Shown here: piece by piece, positions 17,905 through 26,311 of the stretch | Layout of the letters: every line of letters starts with the position of its first letter | Position numbering within the stretch: position 1 is the stretch's first letter | Assembly: GCA_902782305.1 (NCBI GenBank) | Contig: CACZMV010000003.1 | Location: 39,769-103,768, forward strand | Direction of reading: 5' to 3' | From: an uncultured Prevotellaceae bacterium | GTDB lineage: Bacteria; Bacteroidota; Bacteroidia; Bacteroidales; Bacteroidaceae | Length of the DNA: 64,000 nucleotides | Program-made: the position numbers and the translations under genes | Notes under the pieces: model-generated | The model's input: the letters and a program-made list of their open reading frames with translations, nothing else | What the model was told of the DNA's origin: nothing | Databases searched by the model: none

Positions 17905-18357
17905 ATGAGAGCAGTCATCCAAAGAGTCAGTCATGCCAGCGTTACCATTAATGGGAGCGTGAAGAGTCAGATACAAAAAGGATTTTTAATCCTGTTAGGC
18001 ATCTGCAACGAAGACAACAGTGAAGACGTGGAATGGCTGGTGAAGAAGATTGCAAACCTGAGGGTGTTTGGCGATGAGAACGATGTGATGAATCGCAGCA
18101 TCCTGGAGGTTGGAGGCGAAGCATTGGTGGTGAGTCAATTCACGTTATTTGCGAGCTATAAGAAAGGCAATAGACCCTCGTGGTTCAGGGCTGGAAGTCA
18201 TGAGCACTCCATCCCACTCTACGAGGCCTTCTGCGCCCAACTTTCAGAAGCTATTGGGAAACCAGTTGGCACAGGCGAGTTTGGAGCGGATATGAAGGTA
18301 GAACTCTTGAACGATGGACCAGTAACCATCTGTATGGATACTAAAAACAAGGAGTAA
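17905..18357 (+). CDS. dtd: D-aminoacyl-tRNA deacylase
   Basis: 150 residues from ATG 17905 (MRAVIQRVSHASVTING), the standard DTD start; in-frame starts further upstream overlap the promoter. It removes D-amino acids (and glycine from tRNA-Ala) mischarged on tRNA. The two family motifs are present: SQFTLFASYKKGNRPSW (about 78-94) and the cross-subunit Gly-cisPro end in LLNDGPVTI (about 135-143). First gene of a tight group of four: 5-bp gap to the next gene, then a 4-bp overlap, then 28 bp to deoC. Confidence 0.95.
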   Translation: MRAVIQRVSHASVTINGSVKSQIQKGFLILLGICNEDNSEDVEWLVKKIANLRVFGDENDVMNRSILEVGGEALVVSQFTLFASYKKGNRPSWFRAGSHEHSIPLYEAFCAQLSEAIGKPVGTGEFGADMKVELLNDGPVTICMDTKNKE

Positions 18358-18362
18358 AGACT

Positions 18363-18611
18363 ATGAAGAAATATCTTAGGGAAATAGAAGTGTCTGGCTT
18401 GGTGCTGGTCATCATAGGCATCGTCTTCTCATGGATTTGGGGAGCCAATTTTGGCATGTGGCCCTGCTTGGTAGGACTCTGTCTATGGCTCATCACCTTT
18501 CTCTATAAGGCATTCCATTGGGGTGAATATGCTCGTGAGAACAAGCAGAACATCATGATATTGCTGATTGCCATCATCATTCTTATCCTTCAAATGCTGT
18601 TCAGACTATGA
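18363..18611 (+). CDS. Small membrane protein, unknown function
   Basis: 82 residues with about three hydrophobic segments (SGLVLVIIGIVFSWIWG, WPCLVGLCLWLITFLY and IMILLIAIIILILQMLF) and polar ends. Its start is 5 bp after the dtd stop, and its TGA overlaps the next start (ATGA, 18608-18611), so it is translationally coupled. I recognise no family. Context gives little help since its neighbours are cytosolic tRNA and nucleotide house-cleaning enzymes. Confidence 0.7.
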   Translation: MKKYLREIEVSGLVLVIIGIVFSWIWGANFGMWPCLVGLCLWLITFLYKAFHWGEYARENKQNIMILLIAIIILILQMLFRL

Positions 18612-18928
18612 CGATACGTGAGGCGCAAGATACTGTAGACCAGTGGATTAAGACATATGGAGTGCGATATTTCTCTGAGCTTACCAACATGGCTGTGTTG
18701 ACAGAGGAAGTGGGTGAACTGGCTCGTGTGATAGCTCGCAAATATGGCGATCAGAGCTTCAAGGCTGGCGAGAAAGACAACATGGGCGAAGAGATGGCTG
18801 ATGTGCTTTGGGTATTGCTCTGTCTGGCAAATCAGACGGGTGTCGACCTGACTGAAGAACTGAAGAAATCGATAGAAAAGAAAACCCTTAGAGATAGGGA
18901 AAGACATATAAATAACGAAAAACTATAA
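18608..18928 (+). CDS. MazG-like nucleotide pyrophosphohydrolase
   Basis: 106 residues, an all-alpha NTP pyrophosphohydrolase of the single-domain MazG/iMazG type. The Mg-binding helices show the E-x-G-E ... E-x2-D pattern: LTEEVGELARVIARKY (about 33-48) and NMGEEMADVLWVLLCLANQ (about 58-76). Such enzymes cleave noncanonical or surplus (d)NTPs to the monophosphate. It overlaps the membrane-protein gene by 4 bp and precedes deoC, which fits nucleotide clean-up and salvage. The exact substrate is not predictable. Confidence 0.88.
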   Translation: MTIREAQDTVDQWIKTYGVRYFSELTNMAVLTEEVGELARVIARKYGDQSFKAGEKDNMGEEMADVLWVLLCLANQTGVDLTEELKKSIEKKTLRDRERHINNEKL

Positions 18929-18956
18929 TCTTATTTGTAACTAAAAAACTGGTATT

Positions 18957-19847
18957 ATGGAATTAAAAAGTAAGTACGAACAGGCGTTAGCCAAGTACAA
19001 CTGCAATGTTGACGAAGCAGCTGTTGCAGCAGCTGTAAAGAAGATCGTAGAACAGCGTGTTCCCAAGAACGACACAGAGGAAGTAAAGAAGTTCCTCTTG
19101 GGTTCTGTATGTATGACTACCCTGACCACTCAGGACTCTGCAGAGAGTGTACTGAAGCTGGTTGAGAAGGTTAACAAGTTCTCTGAAGAATATCCTAACC
19201 TGCCCCACGTAGCTACCGTTGTTACCTATCCTCGTTTTGCTCAGTTGGTGGCTGATTCTCTGGAAGTAGAAGGCGTTATTCCTACTGTAGTAAGTGGTGC
19301 ATTTCCCTCTTCTCAGGCTCTCATCGAGATTAAGGTTGCTGAAACCAAGTTGGCAGTTCAGGATGGTGCAGAGAATGTAGATATCGTGATGCACGTTGGT
19401 GAGTTCCTTTCTGGCGATTATGAGACTGTTTGCGACGAGATTTGGGAGCAGAAGGCTGCTTGTGGCGATGTTCCTATGAAGGTTATCCTGGAGACTGGCG
19501 ACCTGCTGAATCTGTCGAACGTCAAGAAGGCTTCTATCCTGTCGATGTATGCTGGTGCTGATTACATCAAGACCTCTACTGGTAAAGAGAAGGTTGGTGC
19601 TACTCCAGAGGCTGTTTATGTCATGTGTCAGGCTATCAAGGAGTACTACGACCAGACAGGTATCATGGTAGGTCTGAAGCCTGCAGGTGGTATCAACAGC
19701 GTGAAGGATGCCCTCACCTATTACAGCATCGTTGAGGAAGTATTGGGCGAGAAGTGGCTCACCAACTACTACTTCCGTCTGGGTACCAGTCGTCTGCCAA
19801 ACCTTATCCTGAGCGATTTGGCTGGCAAGGAAGTGAAATTCTTCTAA
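18957..19847 (+). CDS. deoC: Deoxyribose-phosphate aldolase
   Basis: 296 residues, slightly longer than the classic 220-260. It cleaves 2-deoxyribose-5-phosphate to glyceraldehyde-3-phosphate and acetaldehyde in deoxynucleoside catabolism. The Schiff-base Lys is in ADYIKTSTGKEKVGAT, and GLKPAGGINSVKDAL is the second active-site strand; VMHVGEFLSGDYETV also fits. Codon use is strongly biased, suggesting high expression. A terminator follows at 19891-19908. Confidence 0.94.
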   Translation: MELKSKYEQALAKYNCNVDEAAVAAAVKKIVEQRVPKNDTEEVKKFLLGSVCMTTLTTQDSAESVLKLVEKVNKFSEEYPNLPHVATVVTYPRFAQLVADSLEVEGVIPTVVSGAFPSSQALIEIKVAETKLAVQDGAENVDIVMHVGEFLSGDYETVCDEIWEQKAACGDVPMKVILETGDLLNLSNVKKASILSMYAGADYIKTSTGKEKVGATPEAVYVMCQAIKEYYDQTGIMVGLKPAGGINSVKDALTYYSIVEEVLGEKWLTNYYFRLGTSRLPNLILSDLAGKEVKFF

Positions 19848-19890
19848 TGAGCAAAAGCAACTAGAAGGCGATGGCTTCTAAACAAAAAAG

Positions 19891-19916
19891 GCGACCTTCC
19901 GAGGTCGCTTTTCTTT
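19891..19916. terminator. Terminator shared by deoC and the polyprenyl synthase gene
   Basis: GCGACCT (19891-19897) and AGGTCGC (19902-19908) with a TCCG loop, then a T-rich run on the plus strand and an A-run before it, so it can act in both directions for the convergent genes. Confidence 0.88.
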
Positions 19917-19917
19917 T

Positions 19918-20895
19918 TTAGTAATTACGCTGAACTACGTAATCGACATAGGCTGTCAGGGCTTCTTTGACAGCCTTGTTTGTTACGCATTCATCGATAT
20001 ATGACATACAGAGCTTGCTGAAGTCCTGCATCTTCTGTTCAGCATATTCTATACCACCCTGTTGCTTGGTAAACTCAACAAGAACAGCAATTTCATCCTT
20101 GTTGACAGTACCAGCCTTAACCTTTTTAGCCAAAGTATGCATAGCTTCAAAATCGGTTGTATTTAATGCATAAATGACTGGCAACGTCAACTTACCTTCA
20201 GTCATATCATTACCAGTAGGCTTGCCTATCTCCTTGGAGTCGAAATAATCGAAGATATCATCGCGAATCTGGAACATAATACCCAGATTCTGACCAAACT
20301 GACGCGCTTTCTGCACCTCTTCATCAGAAGCATTGGCTGAGATAGCACCTATGGCTGCACAAGCCTCAAACAGGGCTGCTGTCTTCTGCTTGATGACGTC
20401 ATAATAGACATCCTCCCTAATTTCCTGGTTGTTGATATTCGAAAGCTGGAGAATCTCACCAGCAGCCAATATTCTACCCAGTTCTGCAAGATATTCTATG
20501 ATGCGCTGATTACCTGTATGTGCTACATTCAGCAAGGCAGTAGACAGGATATAGTCGCCAACCAACACAGCCACCTTATTATCATAAGAGGCATTCACTG
20601 AGGCCTGACCTCTGCGCTCGCCACTCTCATCCACCACATCATCGTGAACCAGCGAAGCAGTATGCAACAACTCCAAACCTACTGCTGAGTATTGCGTAAC
20701 ACTACTAACCTGACCATAGTTCTTTGCCATCAACAGCATCAAAATGGGGCGCATACGCTTTCCTCCACGTTTTCTGATGTGTGCCAACACTTCAGAGAGC
20801 AGCGTTTGCTCGTGGGTCAAACTACTATTGAACAACTCGATAAAGTCATTCAAATCCTTCTCAATGGGCTGTTTAATAAGTGACAAATAATCCAT
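19918..20895 (-). CDS. Polyprenyl diphosphate synthase (octaprenyl/solanesyl type)
   Basis: 325 residues from ATG 20895; a TTG 7 codons upstream lies in the -7 box. It condenses isopentenyl diphosphate units to make the side chain of menaquinone. The two aspartate-rich motifs are LVHDDVVDE (first, DDxxD form) and IRDDIFDYF (second), with GGKRMRPIL for substrate binding. An IspB-like assignment fits the length, but chain length cannot be fixed from sequence. It diverges from polA; a palindrome (20904-20920) overlaps its promoter. Confidence 0.92.
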   Translation of the reverse strand: MDYLSLIKQPIEKDLNDFIELFNSSLTHEQTLLSEVLAHIRKRGGKRMRPILMLLMAKNYGQVSSVTQYSAVGLELLHTASLVHDDVVDESGERRGQASVNASYDNKVAVLVGDYILSTALLNVAHTGNQRIIEYLAELGRILAAGEILQLSNINNQEIREDVYYDVIKQKTAALFEACAAIGAISANASDEEVQKARQFGQNLGIMFQIRDDIFDYFDSKEIGKPTGNDMTEGKLTLPVIYALNTTDFEAMHTLAKKVKAGTVNKDEIAVLVEFTKQQGGIEYAEQKMQDFSKLCMSYIDECVTNKAVKEALTAYVDYVVQRNY

Positions 20896-20903
20896 TATCG
20901 CAG

Positions 20904-20921
20904 AATTTTGTGACAAAATTA
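20904..20921. promoter_or_regulatory. Palindrome overlapping the -7 box of the polyprenyl synthase gene
   Basis: AATTTTGT, G, ACAAAATT (20904-20920) is a perfect 8-bp inverted repeat. The minus-strand -7 box TAATTTTG is 20914-20921, inside it. It could be an operator for a dimeric repressor, or partly reflect two facing TTTTG elements. Confidence 0.5.
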
Positions 20922-20983
20922 GTGAAAATATGCGTAATTACCCAATTATTTAGTAATTTTACGCAGAAAATTAACATTGTTGT

Positions 20984-23749
20984 ATGGAGAAACTATTTCT
21001 TTTAGACGCTTACGCATTGATTTATCGTTCGTATTATGCGTTCATCAAAAACCCTCGTATCAACTCAAAAGGGCTGAATACATCGGCAATTATGGGTTTT
21101 CTAAATACCTTGCAGGAAGTGCTCACCAAGGAGCAACCCACCCATCTGGGTGTGGCCTTTGATCCTCATGGACCTACGTTTCGTAGTGAGGCCTACCCTG
21201 CTTATAAGGCACAACGCGAAGCCACTCCAGAGGATATCAAACAGAGTGTGCCTATCATCAAACAGATTCTGAAGGCTTGGAACATTCCCATTCTGGAGGC
21301 TGAAGGGTATGAAGCAGATGATGTCATTGGTACTTTAGCCACCAAAGCTGGCCAGCAAGGTATCGACACCTATATGCTGACACCTGATAAGGACTATGGT
21401 CAATTGGTGCGAGACAATGTGAAAATCTATCGCCCACGTCATGGAGGTGGTTATGAAGTGATGGGTCCTGAGGAAGTAAAGGCAAAATATGCCATTCCAT
21501 CGACAGAAGCTGTCATTGACCTCTTGGCATTGATGGGCGATTCTGCTGATAACTTTCCTGGATGTCCTGGTGTGGGCGAGAAAACTGCTGTTAAGCTGAT
21601 TAATGAGTTTGGTTCTGTCGAAGAACTCATCGCTCGTTCTTCAGAGATTAAGGGTGCCTTGCAGAAAAAAGTAGAGGAACACATCGACGACATCAAACTC
21701 TCGAAATTCTTGGCGACTATCAAAACGGATGTTCCCATCGAACTCAAGATGGATGAATTGAAGATGTCGCAACCCAACGAAGCAGAACTTGCCCAACTCT
21801 TCGAAGAATTGGAGTTGAAGAGCCTCGCGAGTAAGATTCTTAAAAAAAGTGAAGTAAAGCCAAAACCTGCTAATCAACAACTCGATCTCTTTGCAGAATT
21901 TGCGTCCGAGGGGTCGAGCGAGCCAGAATTCTCGAGTTTTGAGACGCTAAAAACAGTGCCTCACAATTACAAACTCGTTGATAATGAGGAAGATTTGCAT
22001 AAACTTTATGATTATTTTAGGACAAAAGATTTTCTCGTTCTAGACACAGAGACCACTTCAACCTCTGCAATCGATGCAGAATTGGTAGGATTGAGCTTTG
22101 CAGTGAAGGAGCATGAGGCATTTTATGTGCCCATTCCTACCAATCGTGAAGAAGCGTTGCAGATTGTTAATATCTTTAAACCGCTCTATGAAGACCCCAA
22201 AATCCTCAAGGTGGGTCAGAACTTGAAATACGATTTGGAAGTATTGCGCAATTATGATGTCCGTCTCGATGGTCCGATGTGGGACACCATGATTGCCCAT
22301 TATCTCATCCAACCTGAGTTGCGTCATAACATGGACTATATGGCTGAAGTGTATCTGCACTATCAGACTATCCACATTGATGAACTGATAGGACCCAAGG
22401 GAAAGAACCAGAAATCCATGCGCGACCTCTCTCCCACCCTCGTTTATGAATATGCCTGCGAGGATGCGGACATCACTTTGCAACTGAAGAACAAGTTGGA
22501 ACCTGAGCTGAAACGCCTCGAATGCGAAGACCTATTCTATAATATAGAGATGCCTCTCATGCCCGTTTTAGCTGAAATGGAGATGAATGGTGTTTGCCTG
22601 GATACGAATTCATTGGCTGAAACCAGCAAGCAATTTACTGCTCGCATGAATGAGATAGAACAGCGAATCTACGAACTTGCAGGCGAACAATTCAACATTG
22701 CATCACCCAAGCAAGTAGGTGAAATCTTGTTCGATAAACTGAAGATTGTCGAAAAGGCGAAGAAGACCAAGACGGGTCAATATGTCACTAGTGAGGAAGT
22801 ATTGCAACAACTGAAGAACAAGCACGAAATAGTGGCTGACATTCTGGAACACAGAGGATTGAAGAAACTCATTGGTACCTATATCGACGCCCTTCCTAAG
22901 TTGATTAATCCTCGTACTGGTCATATTCATACCTCATTCAATCAGACGATTACAGCCACAGGACGCCTTTCCAGTAGCGATCCTAATCTGCAGAACATTC
23001 CTATTCGTGGCGAGGATGGCAAGGAGATTCGCAAAGCCTTCATTCCTGAGCCTGGTTGTCTATTCTTCTCTGCAGACTACAGTCAGATTGAGCTTCGCGT
23101 GATGGCTCACCTCTCGAAAGACCCCAATATGATCGAAGTCTTCCGCGAGGGAAAAGACCTGCACGCTGCTACTGCTGCCAACATCTACAAGAAGTCTATT
23201 GAAGAGGTTACTCGCGATGAACGAACCAAGTCGAAACGTGCCAACTTTGGTATTATCTATGGCATTACGGTCTTTGGTTTGGCTGAACGTCTAGACATTC
23301 CACGTGATGAAGCTAAGATGCTGATTGATGGTTACTTCCAAACCTTCCCAGAGGTTCACGACTATATGGAGAAATCAAAGGAGATAGCTCGTCAGCAAGG
23401 ATATGTCACTACCCTATTTGGACGTCGTCGCTACTTGCCAGACATCAATTCTGCCAATAGCGTTGTTCGAGGTTTTGCTGAGCGCAATGCCATCAATGCA
23501 CCCATTCAAGGCACTGCTGCTGATATCATCAAGGTGGCTATGATTCATATCTTCCAACGCTTCAAAGCAGAAGGCATTCGTTCAAAGATGATTCTGCAAG
23601 TACACGACGAATTAAACTTCTCCGTTTATCCTGAAGAGAAAGAAAAGGTGGAGCACATCGTTATCGAAGAGATGCAAAACGCCTTTCAAATGGCTGTACC
23701 CTTGGTTGCAGATTCAGGGTTTGGCGATAATTGGCTTGAGGCACATTAA
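20984..23749 (+). CDS. polA: DNA polymerase I
   Basis: 921 residues with three domains. The 5'-3' exonuclease (about 1-290) shows LDAYALIYRSYYA, EADDVIGTLA and LMGDSADNFPGCPGVGEKTA. The 3'-5' proofreading domain (about 320-510) keeps the metal residues in LDTETTSTS and a later YACEDADITLQL. The polymerase domain (about 540-921) has SADYSQIELRVMAHLS (motif A), RANFGIIYGITVFGLA (O helix/motif B) and ILQVHDELNF (motif C). It fills gaps in excision repair and removes primers. The -7 box is weaker (TAATTTTA about 30 nt upstream). Confidence 0.97.
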   Translation: MEKLFLLDAYALIYRSYYAFIKNPRINSKGLNTSAIMGFLNTLQEVLTKEQPTHLGVAFDPHGPTFRSEAYPAYKAQREATPEDIKQSVPIIKQILKAWNIPILEAEGYEADDVIGTLATKAGQQGIDTYMLTPDKDYGQLVRDNVKIYRPRHGGGYEVMGPEEVKAKYAIPSTEAVIDLLALMGDSADNFPGCPGVGEKTAVKLINEFGSVEELIARSSEIKGALQKKVEEHIDDIKLSKFLATIKTDVPIELKMDELKMSQPNEAELAQLFEELELKSLASKILKKSEVKPKPANQQLDLFAEFASEGSSEPEFSSFETLKTVPHNYKLVDNEEDLHKLYDYFRTKDFLVLDTETTSTSAIDAELVGLSFAVKEHEAFYVPIPTNREEALQIVNIFKPLYEDPKILKVGQNLKYDLEVLRNYDVRLDGPMWDTMIAHYLIQPELRHNMDYMAEVYLHYQTIHIDELIGPKGKNQKSMRDLSPTLVYEYACEDADITLQLKNKLEPELKRLECEDLFYNIEMPLMPVLAEMEMNGVCLDTNSLAETSKQFTARMNEIEQRIYELAGEQFNIASPKQVGEILFDKLKIVEKAKKTKTGQYVTSEEVLQQLKNKHEIVADILEHRGLKKLIGTYIDALPKLINPRTGHIHTSFNQTITATGRLSSSDPNLQNIPIRGEDGKEIRKAFIPEPGCLFFSADYSQIELRVMAHLSKDPNMIEVFREGKDLHAATAANIYKKSIEEVTRDERTKSKRANFGIIYGITVFGLAERLDIPRDEAKMLIDGYFQTFPEVHDYMEKSKEIARQQGYVTTLFGRRRYLPDINSANSVVRGFAERNAINAPIQGTAADIIKVAMIHIFQRFKAEGIRSKMILQVHDELNFSVYPEEKEKVEHIVIEEMQNAFQMAVPLVADSGFGDNWLEAH

Positions 23750-23753
23750 TTCT

Positions 23754-23819
23754 TTAGTCCGTCCCGTCGGACTCTCAGTCCGTTCGGCTCGGACTATGAG
23801 TTCGCTCCTTACGGACTAA
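23754..23819. terminator. Multi-hairpin element between polA and the TrmH-type gene
   Basis: Outer arms TTAGTCCGT (23754-23762) and ACGGACTAA (23811-23819) enclose further copies of the same unit: AGTCCG/CGGACT pairs at 23756-23773 and 23777-23795. It covers the whole gap between the polA stop and the convergent stop at 23816. Likely a shared terminator. Confidence 0.7.
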
Positions 23820-24355
23820 GAATTCTTAATAATAAGATTTTCTGCGAACTTATAGATAATAATTCCTGCAGTTACTGATACATTCATAGAGTGTTTTGTA
23901 CCCAATTGAGGTATCTCTAAACAACCATCTGAGGCGTCTACCACTTCTTGGTGGACGCCTTTTACTTCATTACCCATCACTACAGCATATTTTTGGCCCT
24001 TCTGAGGCACGAATGTCTGCAGTTTGGTACTATGTTCCACCTGCTCTACAGAAAACACTGTATAGCCTTGTTTCTTCAATTCTTCTACAGCTTCCAAAGC
24101 TGTTGGAAAGTATTTCCAATCCACACTCTCCTCAGCACCCAAGGCAGTCTTATGGATTTCAGTAGATGGAGGAGTTTGGCAAATACCACAAAGCCAGACT
24201 GATTCCACACGAAAAGAATCAGCAGTACGGAATACACTACCAATGTTATACATCGAGCGCACATCGTCCAACACCACAATCAGTGGCAACTTCTCAGCCT
24301 TTTGGTATTCCTCTACTGTCAGGCGTTTCATCTCTATGGTACGTACCTTTCTCAT
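23816..24355 (-). CDS. TrmH/SpoU-family RNA 2'-O-methyltransferase
   Basis: 179 residues, a SPOUT-fold methyltransferase acting on tRNA or rRNA ribose with S-adenosylmethionine. Motif 1 is LDDVRSMYNIGSVFRTADSF (Asn and Arg present), motif 2 is VVMGNEVKGVHQE, and motif 3 is the knot end HSMNVSVTAGIIIY. It lacks the N-terminal substrate-binding domain of full TrmH/RlmB, so it is a compact form; the RNA target is unknown. ATG 24355 is used, 23 nt after a -7 box (TAATTTTG, minus strand 24379-24386); a second ATG eight codons in is possible. Confidence 0.9.
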   Translation of the reverse strand: MRKVRTIEMKRLTVEEYQKAEKLPLIVVLDDVRSMYNIGSVFRTADSFRVESVWLCGICQTPPSTEIHKTALGAEESVDWKYFPTALEAVEELKKQGYTVFSVEQVEHSTKLQTFVPQKGQKYAVVMGNEVKGVHQEVVDASDGCLEIPQLGTKHSMNVSVTAGIIIYKFAENLIIKNS

Positions 24356-24429
24356 GAATCTTTTTCTTTATTTTCGTGCAAAATTACTACTTTTTCTCCA
24401 AAAAGCTTTTAAAGTTAAGAAATTCTTGC

Positions 24430-24437
24430 TACTTTTG
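24430..24437 (+). promoter_or_regulatory. -7 box of the two-domain esterase gene
   Basis: TACTTTTG, 43 nt upstream of the ATG at 24481; no strong -33 element. Confidence 0.45.
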
Positions 24438-24480
24438 CAAACAACAGTATAGCTTATTATTAACATAAAAACGCTTAACT

Positions 24481-25935
24481 ATGAAGAGAAAGTTTGTAAT
24501 GTATGCATTTTTGCTCTTTGCAACAATTGTCCAAGCACAGACAGCCAGACAGTTTACCATCAACTTAACGGATGATGGTAAAGCCAATATGGTATGTTTC
24601 TTGGCTGAAAATCCTACTGGAAGAGCCATTGTGGGTATTCCTGGAGGTGGTTATTCTATGTTGTCAAACACCCACGAAGGAACGCAAGCCCATGGTTGGA
24701 TGAATCAGCAAGGTATCTCCTACTTCGTTGTCAACTATCGATTACCAAATGGTGATCGTAGTATTCCTATTGGTGACGTTGAGAAAGGTATCCGTATTGT
24801 TCGCGATTCTGCTAAAGTATGGAATATCAATCCACACGATTTGGGTATTATGGGATTCTCGGCAGGTGGTCATTTGGCATCTGTCATCTCTACCCTCTCC
24901 GACTTTGATGTGCGTCCAGACTTCACTATCTTGTTCTATCCAGTCATTTCGATGGACGTTCCCAAGTCTCATAAATGGTCATGTATTAATTTCCTGGGAG
25001 AGGAAGGTCATAAGGATCCTAAACTGATCAAGAAATATTCTACGAATAATGCTGTTCGTCGTCATCTTACACCTCCTGCTGTCATTGTTACAGCCAGCGA
25101 TGATGGATTGGTAAATCCAGTAACTAATGGACTTACTTACTACAAGGCTATGCATGATGCTGGCAATGAGTGTTCACTCTTTGTCTATCCTACAGGCAAT
25201 CATGGCTTTGGTTTTGGACCTTGGTTTAAGTATCATGACCAGCTATTGAATGACCTGGGTAATTGGCTCAAGAATCGTCCTGCGCCTAAGGCAAATGCTA
25301 TCAGAATAGCTTGTATAGGTAATAGTATTACTGATGGTTATGGAATAGATTTTGCACCAGCTAATGGATATCCTGCACAATTACAACAAATGTTAGGTGA
25401 TAATTATTGGGTAAAGAACTTTGGAGTCAGTGCACGTACCATGATGAACAAAGGCGATTATCCATACATGAACGAAATGGCATGGAAAGATGCACTAGCC
25501 TTCAAGCCAGACATTGTGATAATCAAGTTAGGTACCAATGATTCAAAACCTGAGAATTGGCAATATGGTGCTGACTTCAAACAAGATTTACAGCAAATGA
25601 TTACTACCTTACGTCCAGATTTAAGCAAGCCTATTAAGAAGAAAGGAAAGAAAAAGGTAAAAGAAACAACTGCTATCAGTCCTACTATCATGCTTTGTAC
25701 TCCTATCAAGGCTTTCAAACCATCATGGAATATCAGCGATAGTGTGATTGTAAATAACATCATTCCTATTCAACAAGAGGTTGCTAAACAATATGGTTTG
25801 CAAGTAATAGACCTGCACACACTCTTTGGCACTGATCCAGAGACTATGCTTGACGATGGTATACATCCAAACATGAAAGGTGCCAAGAAGATGGCTGAGA
25901 TAATAACTGATGCCATAAAACAGAATAGCAAGTGA
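24481..25935 (+). CDS. Secreted bifunctional esterase: alpha/beta-hydrolase plus SGNH hydrolase
   Basis: 484 residues with a signal peptide (MKRKFVMYAFLLFATIVQAQ). Residues about 25-270 form an alpha/beta-hydrolase of the acetyl-esterase/BD-FAE type: oxyanion GGGYSM, nucleophile elbow GFSAGGHLAS, acid ASDDGLV, His in GNHGFGFG. Residues about 275-484 are an SGNH esterase: block I GNSITDGYG, block III KLGTNDSK, block V DDGIHPNMKG. Two different esterases in one polypeptide suggests removal of acetyl (or similar) groups from plant polysaccharide such as xylan. No glycoside hydrolase or SusCD genes lie nearby. A Lys-rich insert (KPIKKKGKKKVKE) sits inside the SGNH part. Confidence 0.88.
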   Translation: MKRKFVMYAFLLFATIVQAQTARQFTINLTDDGKANMVCFLAENPTGRAIVGIPGGGYSMLSNTHEGTQAHGWMNQQGISYFVVNYRLPNGDRSIPIGDVEKGIRIVRDSAKVWNINPHDLGIMGFSAGGHLASVISTLSDFDVRPDFTILFYPVISMDVPKSHKWSCINFLGEEGHKDPKLIKKYSTNNAVRRHLTPPAVIVTASDDGLVNPVTNGLTYYKAMHDAGNECSLFVYPTGNHGFGFGPWFKYHDQLLNDLGNWLKNRPAPKANAIRIACIGNSITDGYGIDFAPANGYPAQLQQMLGDNYWVKNFGVSARTMMNKGDYPYMNEMAWKDALAFKPDIVIIKLGTNDSKPENWQYGADFKQDLQQMITTLRPDLSKPIKKKGKKKVKETTAISPTIMLCTPIKAFKPSWNISDSVIVNNIIPIQQEVAKQYGLQVIDLHTLFGTDPETMLDDGIHPNMKGAKKMAEIITDAIKQNSK

Positions 25936-26311
25936 AATTAAAGCTGTTGATAACTATGTGGAAAACCTGTGAATAATGCGTTTATTATTCGCGGGTTTTC
26001 TTTTTCTCCATACTTTATAGGTTAATAAAATCAATAAATAACAGGCTTATGCTTCACTTTTCCACCATTTTTTGCAAGAAAAAGATATAAACTTATTAAT
26101 TTTGCACCAAATTAGAGAATTGTGGATAAACTACTTATTGTATTCATAATCAGTGAGTAAGTATCAACACTAGGTGTGAGAAACGCTAATTCACGGGTGA
26201 ATAAACTTTCTGGCAAGAAAACCATAAGAAAGTTTTGCACTTATTAACGCACTATCATCCTACACATTCTCTTTTTTAAAGAAAGAAAAAGAAAAATAAA
26301 ATAATATTGTG
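25936..26311. other. AT-rich gap with DnaA-box-like sites (candidate replication origin)
   Basis: 376 bp with no gene. It holds two exact TGTGnATAA boxes (TGTGAATAA 25968-25976; TGTGGATAA 26121-26129) and single-mismatch copies TGTGGAAAA (25957-25965) and GGTGAATAA (26196-26204), all in the same orientation. A 9-bp inverted repeat (AAACTTTCT 26203-26211 / AGAAAGTTT 26227-26235) and a TAATTTTG box (26097-26104, possible nadA promoter) are also here. The stretch before nadA is almost pure A/T. dnaA itself is not in the window. Confidence 0.5.

Noticed and set aside
23298-23313. TTCCACGTGA in polA as a parS site
   Set aside because: About five mismatches to the 16-bp consensus; coding.
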